Positions 44,973 through 56,829 of a DNA stretch of 64,000 bases are shown here, piece after piece (the stretch's first letter is position 1; every line of letters starts with the position of its first letter). Position numbers and translations under genes: made by a program. The notes beneath the pieces are model-generated. The model was not told the origin of the DNA, did no database searches, and worked only from the letters and a program-made list of their open reading frames with translations. Source of the stretch: Ligustrum vulgare (taxonomy: Eukaryota; Streptophyta; Magnoliopsida; Lamiales; Oleaceae); NCBI GenBank assembly GCA_963555705.1, contig OY743190.1:25117491-25181490 (forward strand), given 5' to 3'.

Positions 44973-47570
44973 TCACCTTCCTTGTTGGTTTAAGCCATCA
45001 TCTCCAACAGCCATCGGGTTGATAGGATCCAATCTGTGAGTTGTCACTGAGAGAGATCCACTATGTTGTTCATATGCATCTTGAACCTCATGTTCTCCCA
45101 CATCAATAGGTCCTAGATCCCGATTACTCGAATCGGGATTCTCTCCAGCATCAGCATTGGTGTGCAACCAAGCCTCCTGAAGCTGTAAAACGTACTCCAA
45201 GTGCCACAAAACTTCTCCCATTGTTGGCCTGCTCTTCCCCTCGTCAGCGAGACATTTCTCCGCAATCTCTCCGAATTTCATCAGTGATTCAGGAGAATAG
45301 TTTCCGCTTAGTCGTGTGTCGATAATACTTTCGAGTGATCTCTGCCTCTGCCAACGCATTGCCCACTCTGCAAGATTGATTTGATCTTTTGGCAAGGTTG
45401 GGTTTATGACAGCCCGAGCACAGACAACTTCGAAAAGGACCACACCAAACGAGTAAACATCGGATTTCTCGGTCAACTGCTGACGCCTAAAGTATTCAGG
45501 ATCAAGATATCCAAAGCTTCCTTTTACTGCTGTACTTACATGGGTGTGATCCAGTGAAGGACCAGTTTTGGACAATCCAAAATCGGCCATTTTAGCGACA
45601 AAATTTTCATCTAACAGTATGTTAGTTGTTTTAACATCTCTATGGATGATTCCCCTATCGGATCCTGTATGAAGGTAATGCAGTCCTCGGGCCGCGCCAA
45701 TGCACACTTCTAGTCGTTGCTTCCAACTTAATGGCGGTAGGTCACTCCCGAATAGATGACTCCTGAGGGTTCCATTTTCCATATACTCGTATACCAAGAT
45801 CATTTCGTTCTGTTCATCGCAGAATCCAATCAGGGAGACAAGATGCCTATGCCTCAGTTTCGAAAGCATCTCAATTTCTGTCTCAAATTCAGCCAGGCCT
45901 TGATGAGATTGTGGGTTGGCTCGCTTAATCGCTGCAAGGGTGCCGTCATCGATCTCTCCTTTGTACACCTTACCAAATCCTCCCACTCCAATCCCTAAGC
46001 TTTCATCAAAGTTATTTGTTGCCGCCCTAATCTCCGCGAATGTAAAGCGCCTTCCAGATCGGATAGTTCCATTAAGATTCTGATACGCAGTTGATCCTGC
46101 TGTATTAAAGGTGCGATTAGCAATTGATCCGTGGAGGAATAGCGGCCGCCAACCAGAAGCAGTCTTCTTCGCATCATCATCGTCATCATCTTTACTCTTC
46201 CGCTTACAAAACCAGACAATTAGCATAACTAAAGCTGCAAGAATAGCAATAGAAGCGATACCTGCTCCAATTCCCACCCAAAGGTAACTTTTTGATTTTT
46301 TCTTCCCTTCTAGATTGCTATACTTCTGTACGTAAGCTAGATTACCATTCTGACTAAGTTTAAAAACCTCCAACCCATTCAAGAGGGCATCCGTTCCTGC
46401 AGAACCTGTTGTTGTGTCAGGACCAAGCTGTATCCAAAGGGTGTTGATCTTAGATGAAATGACGTCGAAGTAATCCTCGTGATATGCCTTGTTCATTCCT
46501 CCAGCTCGAACAAAAATATCGAAGTTCTCTGCTGCAGTTCTATTATTTATGTAAATCCTGAAAATCCTTTGATTCGGCCTGTCGTAAACAAGTTCACAGA
46601 AATGCAACCGGACTAGATAGTCAAAATCTGGATCAACTTCCAATTTCCATGACATGTTGAATCTCTTTTCCATGACTTCAGTGTTTGACAAAGTCCTTGC
46701 TGTTTCATACACGGGAAGAGGAGCCACAAATGTGTCGTTAGGAGAGGCATAGGTGATGTTAGTTCTGTTTCTGATTCCCAAACCGGCGTCTGGATTGACC
46801 ATGTAACTCGAATCTACTTCCCACGTTCTCCAGAAATCCGAATCTTGTAAGGGTTCAATTACTGAACCCCCAACATTCAATCGATACATGGTTTCAACCC
46901 CTCGCTTGTCTAAGTTCAAAGAACCACCACCACCATTTCCGCCCACTCTTCTCACCGAGTCATTGAACAGCTTATCGTCAACAGGAATAATTTCTATGGC
47001 ATTCACAAAACCGAAAGACCCTTTGGATGGAATGAATTCCACAACAATGACACTGTCATCAACAGTAAAGAAATACTCCTTCACTAAAGAAGTAAAGCTA
47101 GAATTGCCTCCGGACCCTAGCAAGTTCGAATTCTTATTCACAATCTCACCGGCAACGTTGAACTCAGAAACCAACCTCAAACCATTCGACTCAACAGCAA
47201 ATACAGAGTCGTTCGCATTGTAATTCATGTACACCAATGGATGGAAATGGAGCCTAAGAAAATAATTCCCCGGTGTCCCTTGAACGGTATAATTCAAACT
47301 ATCCGTAAAAATCCTGGCAGTTCTGTAAAGTGGTTCATAGACTTGATCGCCATCGAACATCCCAGTCGAGGCCTCAATACCAGAAGCACTTAAGGTGACA
47401 TTGTTCCCAGGAACTGTGTCACCGATCCATCTCCTCCCATCCACAGTTACACTGGAATTTGTCCCACAGCTTATCAGAAAAAACTTCCTCTGAGCTTTCC
47501 CAATCTCCATAAATCCAAAAATAATCACCAGCCACAATATGCCCAACAGCCCCATGGCTTGGACCTTCAT
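44973..47570 (-). CDS. HERK2: CrRLK1L receptor-like kinase, HERK2-like, intronless
   Basis: The plasma-membrane receptor kinase of the FERONIA/THESEUS family is 865 residues and fully open. Signal peptide about 1-26 (ending GKA). Two malectin-like domains span about 30-410 (ISCGTNSS, LRLHFHP, then LVRLHFCEL). One membrane helix lies at about 430-454, followed by a basic stop-transfer and six aspartates (461-466). The kinase domain is about 520-795: GVGGFG at 527-532, Lys549, HRDVKTTN from 643, DFG at 663-665, and YLDPEYFRR in the activation segment. All catalytic residues are present. The family binds RALF peptides with LLG/LORELEI co-receptors and signals cell-wall state and growth. SGNYSPESL, CLADEGKSRP and LWHLEYVLQLQEAWL in the C-lobe resemble the HERK2 (At1g30570) branch more than FER or THE1, from memory and not alignment. 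Lack of introns is normal for the family. Start: Met1 is used; Met6 would also keep the signal peptide. Confidence 0.93.
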   Translation of the reverse strand: MKVQAMGLLGILWLVIIFGFMEIGKAQRKFFLISCGTNSSVTVDGRRWIGDTVPGNNVTLSASGIEASTGMFDGDQVYEPLYRTARIFTDSLNYTVQGTPGNYFLRLHFHPLVYMNYNANDSVFAVESNGLRLVSEFNVAGEIVNKNSNLLGSGGNSSFTSLVKEYFFTVDDSVIVVEFIPSKGSFGFVNAIEIIPVDDKLFNDSVRRVGGNGGGGSLNLDKRGVETMYRLNVGGSVIEPLQDSDFWRTWEVDSSYMVNPDAGLGIRNRTNITYASPNDTFVAPLPVYETARTLSNTEVMEKRFNMSWKLEVDPDFDYLVRLHFCELVYDRPNQRIFRIYINNRTAAENFDIFVRAGGMNKAYHEDYFDVISSKINTLWIQLGPDTTTGSAGTDALLNGLEVFKLSQNGNLAYVQKYSNLEGKKKSKSYLWVGIGAGIASIAILAALVMLIVWFCKRKSKDDDDDDAKKTASGWRPLFLHGSIANRTFNTAGSTAYQNLNGTIRSGRRFTFAEIRAATNNFDESLGIGVGGFGKVYKGEIDDGTLAAIKRANPQSHQGLAEFETEIEMLSKLRHRHLVSLIGFCDEQNEMILVYEYMENGTLRSHLFGSDLPPLSWKQRLEVCIGAARGLHYLHTGSDRGIIHRDVKTTNILLDENFVAKMADFGLSKTGPSLDHTHVSTAVKGSFGYLDPEYFRRQQLTEKSDVYSFGVVLFEVVCARAVINPTLPKDQINLAEWAMRWQRQRSLESIIDTRLSGNYSPESLMKFGEIAEKCLADEGKSRPTMGEVLWHLEYVLQLQEAWLHTNADAGENPDSSNRDLGPIDVGEHEVQDAYEQHSGSLSVTTHRLDPINPMAVGDDGLNQQGR

Positions 47571-49059
47571 TAATCAGCACTCAAAAACAACCCACGATTC
47601 CTCTTTTTCTCCCCGATTTACCTTTCCTTTTCTTCTTCGCAGAAATTTCAGCATCCAATGCAAATACCAATAAAGTCAAGAACAGCAGAATATAAATCAA
47701 AAGATGAAAAAACCTAATCTTATTGAATCGCACTGACTTCCCAGAATCCCATTAACCCTAATACCGAATGCATCAAACTCGTACATATATTTCAGCTAAA
47801 GCAAAACCAATCAATACACATCAAGTTACCTGCATCAATCTAGGTTATTTGCAAGTAGTTGAACAGCTGAATCAAACAATAATTTCTTGACTCGGAAAGA
47901 CCCAATCAACAAGCAGATCTGAGCCAAGAAATGCCCAAGAAATGAAAATTTTTCTTTATCAGATCAAGACTGATTATCCGTAAAGAAAATTGGGTTCAAA
48001 GCATCTTTTGAAAAACTAAGGGAACAACAAAAATTGGGTTGGCTAACTATTGAAACAGCCTGGAAACATTCATGTCAGTGTTTTCGTTTTGTTTCAGGAT
48101 AGGTCAAGAATTTCCCTTTAGTATATATGTTTGTTGTAACTGATGCAATTGCAATTTGCTGTAAAAAGAATTATTAATTGATTTGAAATTCGAGATGAGG
48201 GGCAGATATGGGTGCCAGAGCATGGATCTCCATTATTTGAGGTAAGCCAAACTCACATGGGATTGTCTAGACATGATCAACAGTCCAAATTGAAATTATT
48301 TTGCGATCCATGCTACCGTGCTGGTACTAAAAATTCTTGTCTTTTTGCCCTTCCGTATCTGGAGTACACCCTTCACTAGTCCCGTACTCTAGATAATGCA
48401 TATTCAGTATTTCCATTTCTTTTTTTTTTTTTTTTTTTTGGAAACGGTAAGTTTATTTTCTTTTAGCATCCACAAGTCTTTAAATTTGTAATATAATTTA
48501 TATTTTCAATCTCTTAACTCATAGGTGATTCTCGTCTCCTCCAGGCTCCAACTTTCATCCACACTCCACATTTGGTAATGCTGACTTGTAGCCCTTCAAC
48601 CCACCTCTCTTATAAACCCTGAATCATGATACATTGTCAAATTGATTTATCGACTGACTTACCTACAATACATTTGACAGACATCCATCACTTTACTCAT
48701 CACATCATTTTTAAAATCAACCATTATAATTGTGCATATAAATAAGTTAGTAAATCATTAGGTAAATCAATCTGATTAAGTAGATTAATCCTATAACCCC
48801 TATCCCACATAGCTTCTCGATTCATTTCTTCGACCACTCGCTACTTTATCCTTGTTTGAGATCCAATCAATCTCAACCATATATTTTTAGTTAAGCTCAT
48901 AATTTTTGACTTTTCAAATAATTTTAAACCGCACATTCTCATAAAATTCACAAAAACTCTACACCAAACATGGGCTTTTTTTCTTCCTCTTATTCTTTAT
49001 TACTTTTTCAATATTAATTTAGAGGTGTAAGACATTTTTTTTAACAAGGGAAAATTGCA
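47571..49059. other. Kinase promoter and intergenic sequence
   Basis: Sequence just upstream of the kinase ATG (47571 to about 47950) is likely leader and promoter for the minus-strand gene. A T20-type run lies at 48420-48439. No other gene recognised. Confidence 0.5.
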
Positions 49060-49980
49060 TTGTACACTATAAAAACTACACTAAACTTATATTTACTACT
49101 CACAGGAGAAAAAAAACTGAAAAATACGATGGATGTTGTCTTCTTCCCAGAGCCCGCCACCGCTCCGAGCCTCCTCCTCCTCCACCACCAACTCCCCATC
49201 GCCACCACCCGCATCAATCACCACCACCACCACCCCATGCATCAACCAGTAGCGAGGGCATTGAACACACACAGCCATGAGGCACATGCTAGCATCAATG
49301 CAAAAGCAAGGCTAGCTCCTGAAATTTTAGGGAAGAATTTGAAACTACATTCAGATTCAACTGTGCATTGGAGCAAGGGTTCATTGGTGCTGGGACTATA
49401 ACCCATGACAAGTAGGATTTGATTATTGCAGCCTGCGAGTGGGATTGAATTTTGCGAAGGATAGGGGGCTGAAGATTGGTTTGGTTGTATTCTATGCTCT
49501 TCAACTAAATCATGAATTTAAGACCACAAACTAATGTGGTTGGCGATGGTGGTTGCTATAGCAATGTAGAAAATGGTGATGTTGAGAAGATGGTTGTCGT
49601 CACGACAGTCGTGGTGACTGTGGTGGAGGTCGGTAGTTGTGGATTATAATTTATACCTGAAAAGAATAGTGTATGAAAAATGTTTGATTTTATCCCTGAG
49701 ACATAGTATCATAAAATTTTTGTAAAGTATCATGATATGAGACTAAAGTTTTGTCCTATGTATCATAAAAGTTTGATAGAGTTTCATGTTATGACATCAA
49801 AAATTTGAAAGTTTCACAAATATCATATTTTGATACTTCAAAAATATCATATGATACTTGTGTAAAAACAATATTTTTCAGTAAAAAAAAGAAGTATTTT
49901 CAGTGATTTTTAAAAATGAAGTAATTTCAATTATAATATCAAAAATTGGGTATTTTTGCAAACGTCCTTTTTAACAATCG
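49060..49980 (+). repeat. Dispersed repeat, partner of 20180-20575
   Basis: The right part (49596-49980) matches the 20-kb copy in inverse orientation. The left part has a GCCACC/CACCAC-rich stretch (49150-49240) giving a 113-codon frame with a His run that looks incidental. TATCAT motifs recur. Element class unknown. Confidence 0.55.
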
Positions 49981-50212
49981 TGTCAATTGGGGACCAACTT
50001 TCTTCTAATACCAACTTGTCGAGATTGTCCATACTTTTTAATAGTTTATATATTAAATTAATCATTTTCCAAATTTTCTAAATTCGATCATAATAAAATC
50101 TAATTAAAATAGTGTGTCATCATAATGTCTTTTTCGTCAACATCACGCTCAAACTCTACTTAAATAATTAATGTTCCTAAAAAGTAAAGCTAACTAGTTA
50201 TATGTACGGAAA

Positions 50213-50440
50213 GGTGTAACCCATACCTTGAGCATCCAAATCGATTATTTTCTGAATTATTGGTTCAAGAGGTAAATCGTAGATTATATCTCAAAGTCAT
50301 GATGAAGGACATTGTTAATTCCCACGAATGGTTATGAATCACACTTGCCACAAGACACAAATTTATTATTTCAGGATTAGAACCCTGCACTCGATTACAC
50401 TAAGCAAGTTTCCTACCCTTCCCTTTACTACTGGGAGCAT
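50213..50440 (+). repeat. Dispersed SINE-like repeat, copy 2
   Basis: Same family as 34849-35100: GTGTAACCCATACCTTGAG, a GGTTCAAGAGGTAAATCG block, CTTGCCACAAGACA and TTTCAGGATTAGAACCC. It ends just before the Helitron 5' terminus. Confidence 0.62.
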
Positions 50441-53180
50441 GTCTGATAATCTATATTAATATATTAAAGTAGTCGAGTTAATGGTAGTCAACAACACAGT
50501 TTCCCTCTAAAACTTTTGTACTGTGTGCAGATTTTATTTATTTATATTTTTTTCTTAATTTTTGGGGACTTCAATATTCATCATATTCACACTCCTCATA
50601 TCCCCCACCTAATAATCAACTTCAAAACCCACTTTAAAAATAGTTGGGCCTTCAATATTTATTTATCATTTTCAAAATCGCTGACGTCTACTTACAGTCT
50701 TCAATATTTATTGTGTTTACATAACTTCTATTTCCCGCGTCTAATTATGCCAGAAAGCCAATTATTTTTTTTTTTTTTTCCTTTTTCATTTTTTCAAATT
50801 TTGTTTCATTTTTTTCCCGTTTCTCAAAATCTGTTTATTCATTTTTGTTTTCTATATCCTCTTTTTTTTTTTTTTTTCCATTTCCTGATGTACAACCTCT
50901 TTCTTTTCTGCTATATATAATTATTATGAAGATATACACAATAATAAAAGATTCAATTAAAGTGTTATTTCTTTGAAAAATGTGTACTGTTTAACATGAC
51001 CCCTCCACTCCACCTTCTATTTATCACGTTTTATGATTCAAAATATCTGGTGCGGTGGTAATGTTTATTAGTTATTAATATTACAAACCAGTTGAAAATA
51101 AAAAATCGTAAATTATTTTTTGAAAAAGTAAAAAGGATTGACACTACTCTCTTCTTCAAGACCTGTGATATTTTGAGTCGTTGAATATAGATTTGAGTTT
51201 CTGACAAAAAAGAAAAAATATTAAAATAATAATATTGTAGAGAAAGCTTCAAAAACAATATAGAATGCAAAATTATTTTGGACTAATAATGGATCCACAA
51301 GATGATTGTTAAGGGATTTTCTAGGAAAATACAGATTTCTTCCTCAACACAACAACGATACACTGGAATATGAGGATTTGTTAATAGTCTATTTATATTA
51401 TATTCTAGATTTCTCTGTTAGGGTTGCAATGTGTTAACTAATGTTGAGCTATTTAGAATAGTTTTGAGTTGGATAGATATGCTAATGGTTTCGTCCGTTG
51501 AGTGAAGATAAAACATATTATTCAAGGGTCAGTATATATATTTAATGAAATTGTATATCACATTGTATAAAAAATAATAAAAACAAGAAACTAGAAACTA
51601 GAATTATTATTTTTTAAAATTTGCTTTTACCGAGAAGTTGTTTTTTATTTTTTATGATATAAGAACGATAATTTGTTTGGTTTTACTTATTTATATTTGT
51701 CTTTTTTGTGTCGAATCCTCTCTTTTCATAAAAAAATGTGTTCTTTTAATGTTTTCATTCTTACAAATAAATATTTGTGTTCAGTTATACAAATCCAAAG
51801 TAAAATTTTCAGTTAAAAATTATGTCGAAATTTTATTACTAGATAATACTCTCTCCGTCCTACAAAGACAGTCCACTATTTCTTTTTCGTCCGTCCCAAA
51901 AGATAGTCAACTTTATTTTTTGAGAGTGAAGTTAATATTTTATTTTCTATTTTGTCCTTAATCTGTGTGAAAATGAGTAGATGACCATCTTTATGGGACG
52001 AATGGAGTACTAAATTATAAATCACATCATACGTATAGTTTTTTTTTATAAATAATCTTATTTTTAGTTATTTAGTACATCTAAAAATTGAAGCTCTTTT
52101 TTATAGCGTATTATTAAATTATTAAATATTTTTATAAATAATTACATTTAATACATAATTAATTTTTTATAATAATTGTGATATTTTATTGGTCTTAATT
52201 TTATGGATAAATATTTGGTTCATTCATACAGATCCAATGTCAAATTCTCAATTAAAATTATATTAAAAATTTATACACATTCGTATTTTTATAAATCACA
52301 TTGTATTGAAATTTTTATAAGTAAATCCTATTTTTTAGTTATTTATTACATATACGTATTAAAGTTCTTTCTTATATCGCATTATTTATTAAAATAATTT
52401 CAATGATAATTACATTTAATTCTTAATTAATTTTTTATTCCAAAAAGTCTCATATCACATTTTTTAATATTAACGATTAAAAAATTTATTTATATTGTTT
52501 GAAATGATATAGTTATTAATGGTTTTTGTCCTAACTGTTAATTTTAAAATTTCAAAAAAGTAATTAACCATGCCAAAATATTCTTTACTATATTTTAATT
52601 CAAATTTTATGATATTTTTTCACAACTATATATAAATTGTCTCTCAATTTACTTAACTAAAAATTGAGATGATAATACTAAATTATAATTTCAATCAGAA
52701 AATAATTACGTGTTATAAATATTGAAAACCTAAAGTATCATAAATTTGATGCAATATCTTTGTCATCCTCGCAAATCTTTTTTTTATTATTATTATTATA
52801 CATGTTGTTTTTCATTGTCAATGGTCAAAATATTGAATTTTATCTTTTATATGTATGGTCTGTATTATTAACTTTTTCATCTATTGTTTGAATGTTCAGA
52901 GTACGTGAATATTGGATATCATACATTTAAGAGTTCATTTTGTAAGGAGAATTTTTGGTTCGAGGAGAGAGTGAATAATCGTTACAAAACTTGACGATCA
53001 TATTCTATAAGGTCAAATTCTATCTGACAGTAATGCATGACACAAATTCTTTATTCCAAGGATATCGTTGAGCCATTCGAATTCTAGGATACTTACTAGA
53101 TTTCAAAACAGACAATTTTCATTGATGGTATGACTTGCTCCCTAAAAGGTTGATATTTATACATGAAACTAATAAATGAT

Positions 53181-53374
53181 TGTTGTGAAACTATTATAAA
53201 ACAATAGAGAATATAGAGAAAGATGGGAGAGAATTCTTCTCTTATTGAATTCATATGAATGAATGAAATAAGGCTCCTATTTATAGGAGTGAACAATGGC
53301 ACAATCGTAATATGTAAAGTTTACAGGGGTATAATGGTAATTGGTCATTCACATATTTTATAATATTTATAACA
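53181..53374 (-). repeat. 3' LTR of the gene-carrying element
   Basis: 194 bp, minus orientation, TGTTATAAATA to CACAACA. Contains TATAAATA within the palindrome CTCCTAT-ATAGGAG. Confidence 0.9.
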
Positions 53375-53407
53375 CTCCCCCTTGAATGACATATTCCGCA
53401 ATTGCCT

Positions 53408-54043
53408 GCATCGTTAAAACCTTGCTAAGAAAACTCAGTGGGATAAAACTTGAGGGAAGGAAAAAGAGTACAGAAGCTCCCCCTAATGTTGGCCATGGTG
53501 AATCATTGAGTCTAACATTCGAGTAGAACAAATCATGTACTGAATTTTGAAGTTCTGCATCATTAAAACCTTGTCAGTAAAATCCAGTGGGATAAAATCT
53601 GAACCAATGAAAAAGAGTACAGCCGCTGCCTCGTTAAAACCTTGTCAGGAAAACCTAGTAGGACAAAACCTGGACGAAGGAAAAAGAGTATAGCATGTTT
53701 CTCCCCCTGAAGTGTGCAATTGAGGATTCATGAACTTCTAGAACATTGATATCATCTTTAATCTGGAATATAAAAATCTCCTTGTATAGCATTCTTTATA
53801 AGATGTCTATGATTTTCTTCATTTGATATCATAACAATGTGTTGCTGAATTATAGCTTGTCGATAGCTATGATAATGCCTCAAAAACCTTGCTTGGAAAA
53901 CCCTGTGGGACAAAACCTCAGCGAAGGGAAAAAGAGTACATTATTCTCATTAATTTTCATCAATACGCCTCAACTGTTGCCTCATTAAAAACTTTTCTAG
54001 GAAAACCATGTGGGACAAAACCTCAGCTAAGGGAAAAAGAGAG
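53408..54043 (-). repeat. Five imperfect 65-bp repeats
   Basis: Copies at about 53408, 53556, 53626, 53875 and 53977, each with an AAACCTTG...GAAAA...GGGA(C/T)AAAA...GGAAAAAGAG pattern. The same repeat occurs in the sister element at 26945-27570. Their position before the polypurine tract recalls the 3' untranslated part of Copia relatives. Possibly packaging or regulatory repeats. Confidence 0.75.
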
Positions 54044-54185
54044 CAACGCGTATTTATTCCTTTCATGGAATATCACAAGTATATTGGTGCAACCATATAA
54101 TTTATGATGAGCTTTATATAAATTGTTCATAGCTCATGATGTCATAACATGCTATATTAAGCAATGTTGTACTAATTTATCGATT

Positions 54186-54310
54186 GCATCTTTCACTTCT
54201 GGTGAATAATCAAATTTAGAATTCACTTCTGGTGAATAATCAAATCTAGAATTCACTTATGGTGAATAATGAAACATATTCATTTTCATATTCATATTCA
54301 CTTCTAGTGA
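54186..54310. repeat. 30-bp tandem repeats with TTCACTTCTGGTGAA
   Basis: Three tandem and one further copy of AATTCACTTCTGGTGAATAA. The core TTCACttcTGGTGAA is itself an imperfect palindrome. Mirrored at 26650-26790 in the sister element. Confidence 0.8.
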
Positions 54311-55950
54311 ATAATCAATTTCCCAGATGTCATAAATAGTACACTCCAATTTCACTTTCAACATATTATATCATGGAGTCATTTTTATCATCCTATAGTG
54401 ATACTAATCTGGGTGTATTGAATCTTTCATTGATTATATATGTACGTTCTTGCATCTCATAAACCACAATTTCTGATTTGTATAATCAATCATTGAAATA
54501 TATATCAATTTCGACATATAATCTACAATCATTTTACTTGAAATCCCAACGTACCGCGATCAACTGGTACATCAAAGAATACTCTCAAAGTATCGAGATG
54601 AGAATCATACATTTTGATCTCACTCATTGGTATATCAAAGAGCTCAAGTTAGTGATTTAGACTATAGTCTATCCACCATATGTTATGCCAGTTCTATGAA
54701 AAATTTTGCACGCAACGAGTCGTCTTTTACGACTGTGTAATATTTTTCATTTGTACATATAATTACTGGCTTTACTCATTTAAGCATTTGGACTTCAGGT
54801 CCTTGAACAATAATCCCTACATTGGGGTTATATACTTGGCCAAAGTATTATAATTTCATCAACCTCATTTTCATAAGAGGGTTGTTTATGCAGTCGACTT
54901 ATTTATCGATTCCATTTCAACTCAATATAACATAGAGAGATCTCTTTATATGTTCTATCATCAGGTACCTGAGTCTCTTACATTTAATTATGTCCATTTT
55001 ACTCACCATGAGTATTTAGCCTCAAAGGGATCATCTCAATCATTCAAGAGATATTTATTTTTGGAATCGATAGTCATTATGCTTCAGGCATAATTACGCT
55101 TGAGGCGTGTTTTCCCCATAATGTTCACAAATATTATCAATCGGCTAAAATGTCATAACACATGTTATCCTTTTAGGGATATAATCTCAATCATATATCT
55201 AAGTGCGCTCTGGTGGATTGTATACATATCGCACTTTTACAAATCATAAAGCTTCACAAGCAAATCTTTATTTCATAGTATTGACATGTTTGTATGTAAA
55301 ATATTGCTGCATGAGAAATATTTATATTCAAATTGTTCTCATAGCAAATAACTTGAGGCTTTTAATCTGCTAAATCATTAGCAATATAATATTCTATTAT
55401 CTCAACTAATTCGTAAAATCATTAATGACTTTAAGATATATTCATGCTAGCATTTATTACTTTGCTCGTAATATCATTACTTGAGCAAATAATCAGTCAT
55501 TCATTTCCTTAGTGAGATAATTAATTTGCTTTTGAGAACAAGGAGCAATTATAACTTGTTAACCTGAACAATCTTCTGGTTCTTTAATGAATGTCATTTT
55601 GCATTCTTAATAAATCTCATTTGGAATCTAACCAATCATTATAGAACTTCAGGTTCAGCAAGATATTTCACGTGTACATATGTATGAACTTCTTGTTCAA
55701 TATAGTATTCATTTCATCAATACGTATTTCTGTACAGTTCAAATCAGTATACCTTTATTACTTTTAGTATACCGAAAAAATCATGTACAATATCCAAGAA
55801 AATATCTCAATCTTGTCGCCAAATCTTCCCTTATATCAAAAAAGGTAATGACGCATTATCTCATTGTTCCCACATTTTCAATAATTTATTCAATTATTTC
55901 TTGATGGAATCATTGACACGCGGAGCCACCGCTCTTTTACGCGTTAAATA
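54311..55950. other. Non-coding interior of the LTR element
   Basis: AT-rich, no protein domain on either strand. It contains scattered GAACTTCAGGTTC and GAACTTCTTGTTC-type motifs (about 55550-55700). It likely includes the promoter of the plus-strand cargo genes, inferred from position only. Confidence 0.5.
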
Positions 55951-56541
55951 ATGCATTTAAATAGATCACTTTGGGAGAAGATCAGATCCATCAAAATGGA
56001 TGTTATTTTATCAAATATCTGCAAATACTACTCAAATCTTCTGATAAATGTTTTGAAAAAGATTTACCGAGTTCGACTTGAAAGATTGAGGCTGCTGATG
56101 GATCAAGGTATCCCGGAAGATGTTCGTTGGTTGATTGAAGCAAAAGTTCGATTAGCTGGTGAGTTACCAGATTCATTTTCTAAGCACAAGCCTGACTTAG
56201 GTAAGAGTACTTTTGCAAAGAAGCGAAGAGCAAAAAAATTAAATAGTTGCTACAAATGTGCTCGATGGACATGTGATACCCGTTGTAAATCAATAGGATA
56301 TTCATCCATAAATCGAGATGATAAGATGGACTTCATTAAGGGTGGACTGAGTAAGGAGTCATTAGATGATATCCGATTGACTCTTGAGACGCACCCTAGT
56401 GGGTATGTGCAGCGTGAGCTACTATCTTTATGGGCTAAATTCATCATCGATAAAGAGCGTTATAGTCTTAAAAATATAATAGCAAAAGATCATGTTTGCC
56501 AGGCTGTTATAAACAATGATGTTTTGGCTATTCCGCATTGA
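55951..56541 (+). CDS. Unknown Cys-cluster protein, copy B (longer)
   Basis: 196 codons, intronless, not a family I can name. The probable start is the internal Met of KMDVILSNICKYYSNL (residue 16). A basic segment (VLKKIYRVRLERLRLL) leads to DQGIPEDVRWLIEAKVRL. Cysteines at about 100, 103, 108 and 112 (CYKCARWTCDTRC) form a C-x2-C-x4-C-x3-C cluster that could bind zinc. A conserved end block follows (GGLSKESLDDIRLTLETH and YVQRELLSLW). No signal peptide or membrane helix. It lies 288 bp before the LOG-like ATG, same strand, both antisense to the element. Copy A at 24736-25245 is its counterpart. Conservation of both frames suggests recent coding selection in the parent. Confidence 0.65.
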   Translation: MHLNRSLWEKIRSIKMDVILSNICKYYSNLLINVLKKIYRVRLERLRLLMDQGIPEDVRWLIEAKVRLAGELPDSFSKHKPDLGKSTFAKKRRAKKLNSCYKCARWTCDTRCKSIGYSSINRDDKMDFIKGGLSKESLDDIRLTLETHPSGYVQRELLSLWAKFIIDKERYSLKNIIAKDHVCQAVINNDVLAIPH

Positions 56542-56829
56542 TACAAGGTAAATCAGTATATTGTGTGTATATATATTTGCACATATATTTATAAAATATT
56601 TTCATGTTTCATTTCTCGAGCATTGATAAAGTGTATTGAAAAAAAAATCACCGAAAGGTAAGCTTTATCAAAAGTAGTGTAATTTAGTCAGAAGTAGGTT
56701 TTCACTTTTTCAAAAGACGAGCAGTAAATAGTGAAGTTTTTCAAGTTTAAAAAGCCAATGATTTTCACAGTTTCATGCATCCCAAAATATCATTTTCTCA
56801 TAAGTTTTTCCTTCCTTATACTCTTAAAG

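Noticed and set aside
49060..49401. 113-codon frame with His run
   Set aside because: Lies in a dispersed repeat; His/Pro richness comes from CACCAC text, and the opposite strand is equally open.
53408..54043. CRISPR-like array
   Set aside because: Repeats are imperfect and unevenly spaced, in a plant retroelement; no CRISPR biology expected.
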